Below, piece after piece: positions 62,144 to 64,000 of a stretch of DNA of 64,000 nt. A program made the position numbers and the translations under genes. Where the stretch lies: assembly GCF_031884435.1 (NCBI RefSeq), contig NZ_CP134779.1:5456001-5520000 (forward strand), written 5' to 3'. Under the pieces are notes generated by a model. It was given only the letters and a program-made list of their open reading frames with translations. It searched no databases and was not told the DNA's origin. How positions within the stretch are numbered: position 1 is the first letter of the stretch; the number at the start of each line of letters is the position of its first letter. This stretch comes from Bosea sp. 685. GTDB taxonomy: Bacteria > Pseudomonadota > Alphaproteobacteria > Rhizobiales > Beijerinckiaceae.

Positions 62144-63703
62144 TCAAACGCTCGTGAAACGGTCGAGCTGCCAGTCGAGCGCACCGGGCAGATAGGCCGG
62201 CTTCACCGAGGCGCGGCGCACGGCGAAGGCGACGTCGTTGGTGAGCCAGACGAAGGCGGCCGACTTGTCCATTTCCTGCTGCGCCTTGATGACGATCGCG
62301 GCGCGCTTGGCCGGATCGGATTCGACGATCGCCTCCTGATAGAGCCTGTCGAATTCGGGGCTGTTGAAGCGCTGCCAGTTCCAGGTGCCGATCTGGCTGG
62401 AGACGAACCACTGCATCAGGAAGTTGGGGTCGAGCTTGCCGTTGAAGCGCATCATGAACAGATCGAGGTTCTTGCCGGCATCGCCCTTGCCGGCATCCCA
62501 ATAGGTGCCGCCTTCCTGGACATCGAGCTCGGCGGTGATGCCGACCTCCTTCAGCAGCGCCTGCGCCACCAGCGCCATGGTCTGGTAGGATGGCTGGTTG
62601 AGGATGGTGATGCGGGTCTTGATCGCGGTCTGGCCAGCTTCCGCCAGGAGCTTCTTGGCTTCAATGACATTGCGCTTGTAGACCGGCGCCTCAGTCCAGG
62701 CGCCGAGGATCGGCTGCATGACCAGCGTGTTCAGTCGCGGCGCCTTGCCGTTGAAGCCAGCGAGCAGCATCTGGTCGACATCGAGCGCGAGCCTGACCGC
62801 CTGGCGCACGCGCAGATCGGTGAAGGGCGGCTTCTCCATGTTGATGCCGAGCCAGACATAGGCCAGCCCCGGCGACTGATCGACGACGATGCCTTGCGCC
62901 GAGCGCATCGGCTCGGCAATGGCCGGCGGCAACACCGCGAAATCGAGCTCGCCCGAGCGCAGCGCCAATTCCGCCGTCTTCGGATCCTGGATGAAGTTGA
63001 CCTTGATCTCCTCGAAGGTCGGCTTTGCTCCCGAATAGGCCGGGTTGCGCTTCAGCACGGCACCGCGCTGCTTTTCGACCGAGACGACCTGATAGGGCCC
63101 CGAGCCGACCGGCTTGGTATTGTGCTCGACGCCGCGCGCCAGCACCGCCTTCTTCGAGACGATGCAGCCCGAGGCATCGGCGATCGCGATCGCGAGCAGG
63201 CCGGCATTGGGCTGCGAGAGGTTGATCTTGCCGGTATATGTGCCGGTGACCTCGACGCCGGTCAGGCCGGTCCAGTCGCCTTTATAGGGCGAGATCTTGC
63301 CATCGACGGGTGCAACCGCGAAGCGCTCGAAGGAGAATTTCACGTCCTCGGCGGTCATCTCGCCGAAACCGTCGGTGAACATCTGCCCGGGCTTGAGCGT
63401 GAACTCGATCAGGGTCGGGCTGACCTGCTTCAGCTCGGCTGCGGCATCGAGCTCCGTCTCGACCGAACCGTCCTTCTGCTTGATCAGGCGCTGATAGACG
63501 CAACGGATGACATTGGCGTCATGCGGGCCGCCGCGGAAGGCGGGATCGAGCACGGTGATGTCGCGCTCGATGCGCACCGCGATGCTGGTCTTGGCCTGCG
63601 CCAGGGCCGGCAGCGCGCCGAGCAGAGGGCTCGCAGCGGCGGCGACCGAGCCCGCCACGAAGGCGCGCCGGGACACGCTGAGCTCCAGATCGTTCTGCAT
63701 CAT
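62144..63703 (-). CDS. Dipeptide/oligopeptide ABC transporter substrate-binding protein (SBP_bac_5)
   Basis: The 519-residue binding protein starts with a probable Tat signal (SVSRRAFVAGSVAAAASPLL, cleavage near ALAQA). It has the cluster-5 fold: DPAFRGGPHDANVIRCVYQR, LKPGQMFTDGFGEMTAEDVK-FSFERF, PVGSGPYQVVSVEKQ, and a C-terminal FVWLTNDVAFAVRR. It is first in the minus-strand operon and should deliver a peptide or related nitrogen compound to DppBCDF. The ligand is unknown; the downstream enzymes point to an amino-acid-like compound. Confidence 0.93.
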   Translation of the reverse strand: MMQNDLELSVSRRAFVAGSVAAAASPLLGALPALAQAKTSIAVRIERDITVLDPAFRGGPHDANVIRCVYQRLIKQKDGSVETELDAAAELKQVSPTLIEFTLKPGQMFTDGFGEMTAEDVKFSFERFAVAPVDGKISPYKGDWTGLTGVEVTGTYTGKINLSQPNAGLLAIAIADASGCIVSKKAVLARGVEHNTKPVGSGPYQVVSVEKQRGAVLKRNPAYSGAKPTFEEIKVNFIQDPKTAELALRSGELDFAVLPPAIAEPMRSAQGIVVDQSPGLAYVWLGINMEKPPFTDLRVRQAVRLALDVDQMLLAGFNGKAPRLNTLVMQPILGAWTEAPVYKRNVIEAKKLLAEAGQTAIKTRITILNQPSYQTMALVAQALLKEVGITAELDVQEGGTYWDAGKGDAGKNLDLFMMRFNGKLDPNFLMQWFVSSQIGTWNWQRFNSPEFDRLYQEAIVESDPAKRAAIVIKAQQEMDKSAAFVWLTNDVAFAVRRASVKPAYLPGALDWQLDRFTSV

Positions 63704-64000
63704 CGCTCTCCTCTGTCCATCCGATCTTCAGACGGCGTCCGTCGTCAAACGAGCGAGCGGCCGGGAAGATCCCCTTGCCGCCATCGTCAGCCGGATCGAG
63801 GTGTGAGGTAAGGGGCTGCGCTGCCAGTTCTGTCAGCAATCGCAACGGCAGTGCTCACATCTTCGCGCCTTTGGCGGGTGAGAGGCCTGTTGCGCGGCCG
63901 TCGAGGCTGCGGCTACCGTTCCAGCTCAAGCGCCGCCGGCGCCGCATCCCACCGCCTGCACATCGCAAGGTATCGACGGAGATCTTTCAGCGTGAGCGAA
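63704..64000. other. Upstream region of the dpp operon to the window edge
   Basis: 297 bp without a clear gene. It should hold the promoter of the minus-strand dpp operon. A GTG at 63992 (GTGAGCGAA) follows GGAGATCTTTCAGC, a fair ribosome site, and could begin a plus-strand gene continuing past the window. Only three codons are visible, so I do not call it. Confidence 0.4.

Noticed and set aside
63992..64000. Start of a new plus-strand gene
   Set aside because: Only three codons from a GTG are visible; a ribosome-site-like GGAG alone does not support a call.

Overview
The window reads as chromosomal DNA of a GC-rich alphaproteobacterium of the order Hyphomicrobiales (Rhizobiales). A Bosea-like or neighbouring lineage is an inference from gene content: BcsN and BcsS in the cellulose operon, an Irr-type iron box, RIME-like mosaic repeats, and an ornithine-cyclodeaminase/Dpp island. 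About 50 protein genes are supported. I saw no tRNA, rRNA, CRISPR array, insertion sequence or prophage gene.

Layout. 1-5.3 kb: 5' part of uvrB, a luxR-luxI quorum-sensing pair followed by a small overlapping gene broken at a C5 tract, and an HI0933-type flavoprotein. 5.3-12.3 kb: an M20 amidohydrolase and the phosphate operon pstS-pstC-pstA-pstB-phoU-phoB with a Pho box upstream of pstS. 12.5-28.8 kb: a NarL-type response regulator divergent from a cellulose operon bcsS-bcsA-bcsB-bcsZ-TPR-bcsN, which runs into a pseudokinase with two receivers and a full hybrid histidine kinase. 28.9-40.9 kb: a complete chemosensory operon on the minus strand (STAS, cheY, cheA, cheW, two mcp genes, cheW, cheR, cheB and an unusual soluble MCP-like protein), with an AraC-family regulator divergent from it. 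42.6-50.5 kb: a PhoR-like kinase divergent from a PPK2 polyphosphate kinase, a flippase-like membrane protein, an ABC-F ATPase with a structured leader, an uncharacterised conserved protein, and an SbmA/YddA-like ABC exporter with a degenerate ATPase. 50.6-52.2 kb: exbB-exbD behind a candidate Irr box. 52.5-64 kb: a catabolic-looking island in which NIPSNAP, alpha/beta hydrolase, aspartate dehydrogenase and two SDR genes run toward a Dpp-type importer operon carrying an ornithine-cyclodeaminase homologue and a PhnD-like binding protein.

How the genes may work together. Phosphate sensing (PhoR/PhoB/PhoU), uptake (Pst) and polyphosphate use (PPK2) are split between two loci about 35 kb apart. 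The cellulose operon has c-di-GMP input through the BcsA PilZ domain and is physically joined to a phosphorelay (hybrid kinase with H595, D883 and H1016, plus a pseudokinase). The divergent NarL-type regulator is a plausible output. The adjacent Che system has methylation-based adaptation but no flagellar genes nearby, so it may control adhesion or flocculation rather than swimming; this is inference.

Most notable items: (1) a RIME-like repeat inserted exactly in frame (37 codons) in the PhnD-like gene; (2) the pseudokinase in the cellulose locus, which has lost its kinase His, its ATP site and its Hpt His but keeps two receivers; (3) an MCP-like soluble protein with two hairpin-like signalling motifs; (4) an SbmA-like ABC protein lacking the Walker A Ser/Thr and the H-loop His; (5) a homopolymer frameshift in the gene overlapping luxI.
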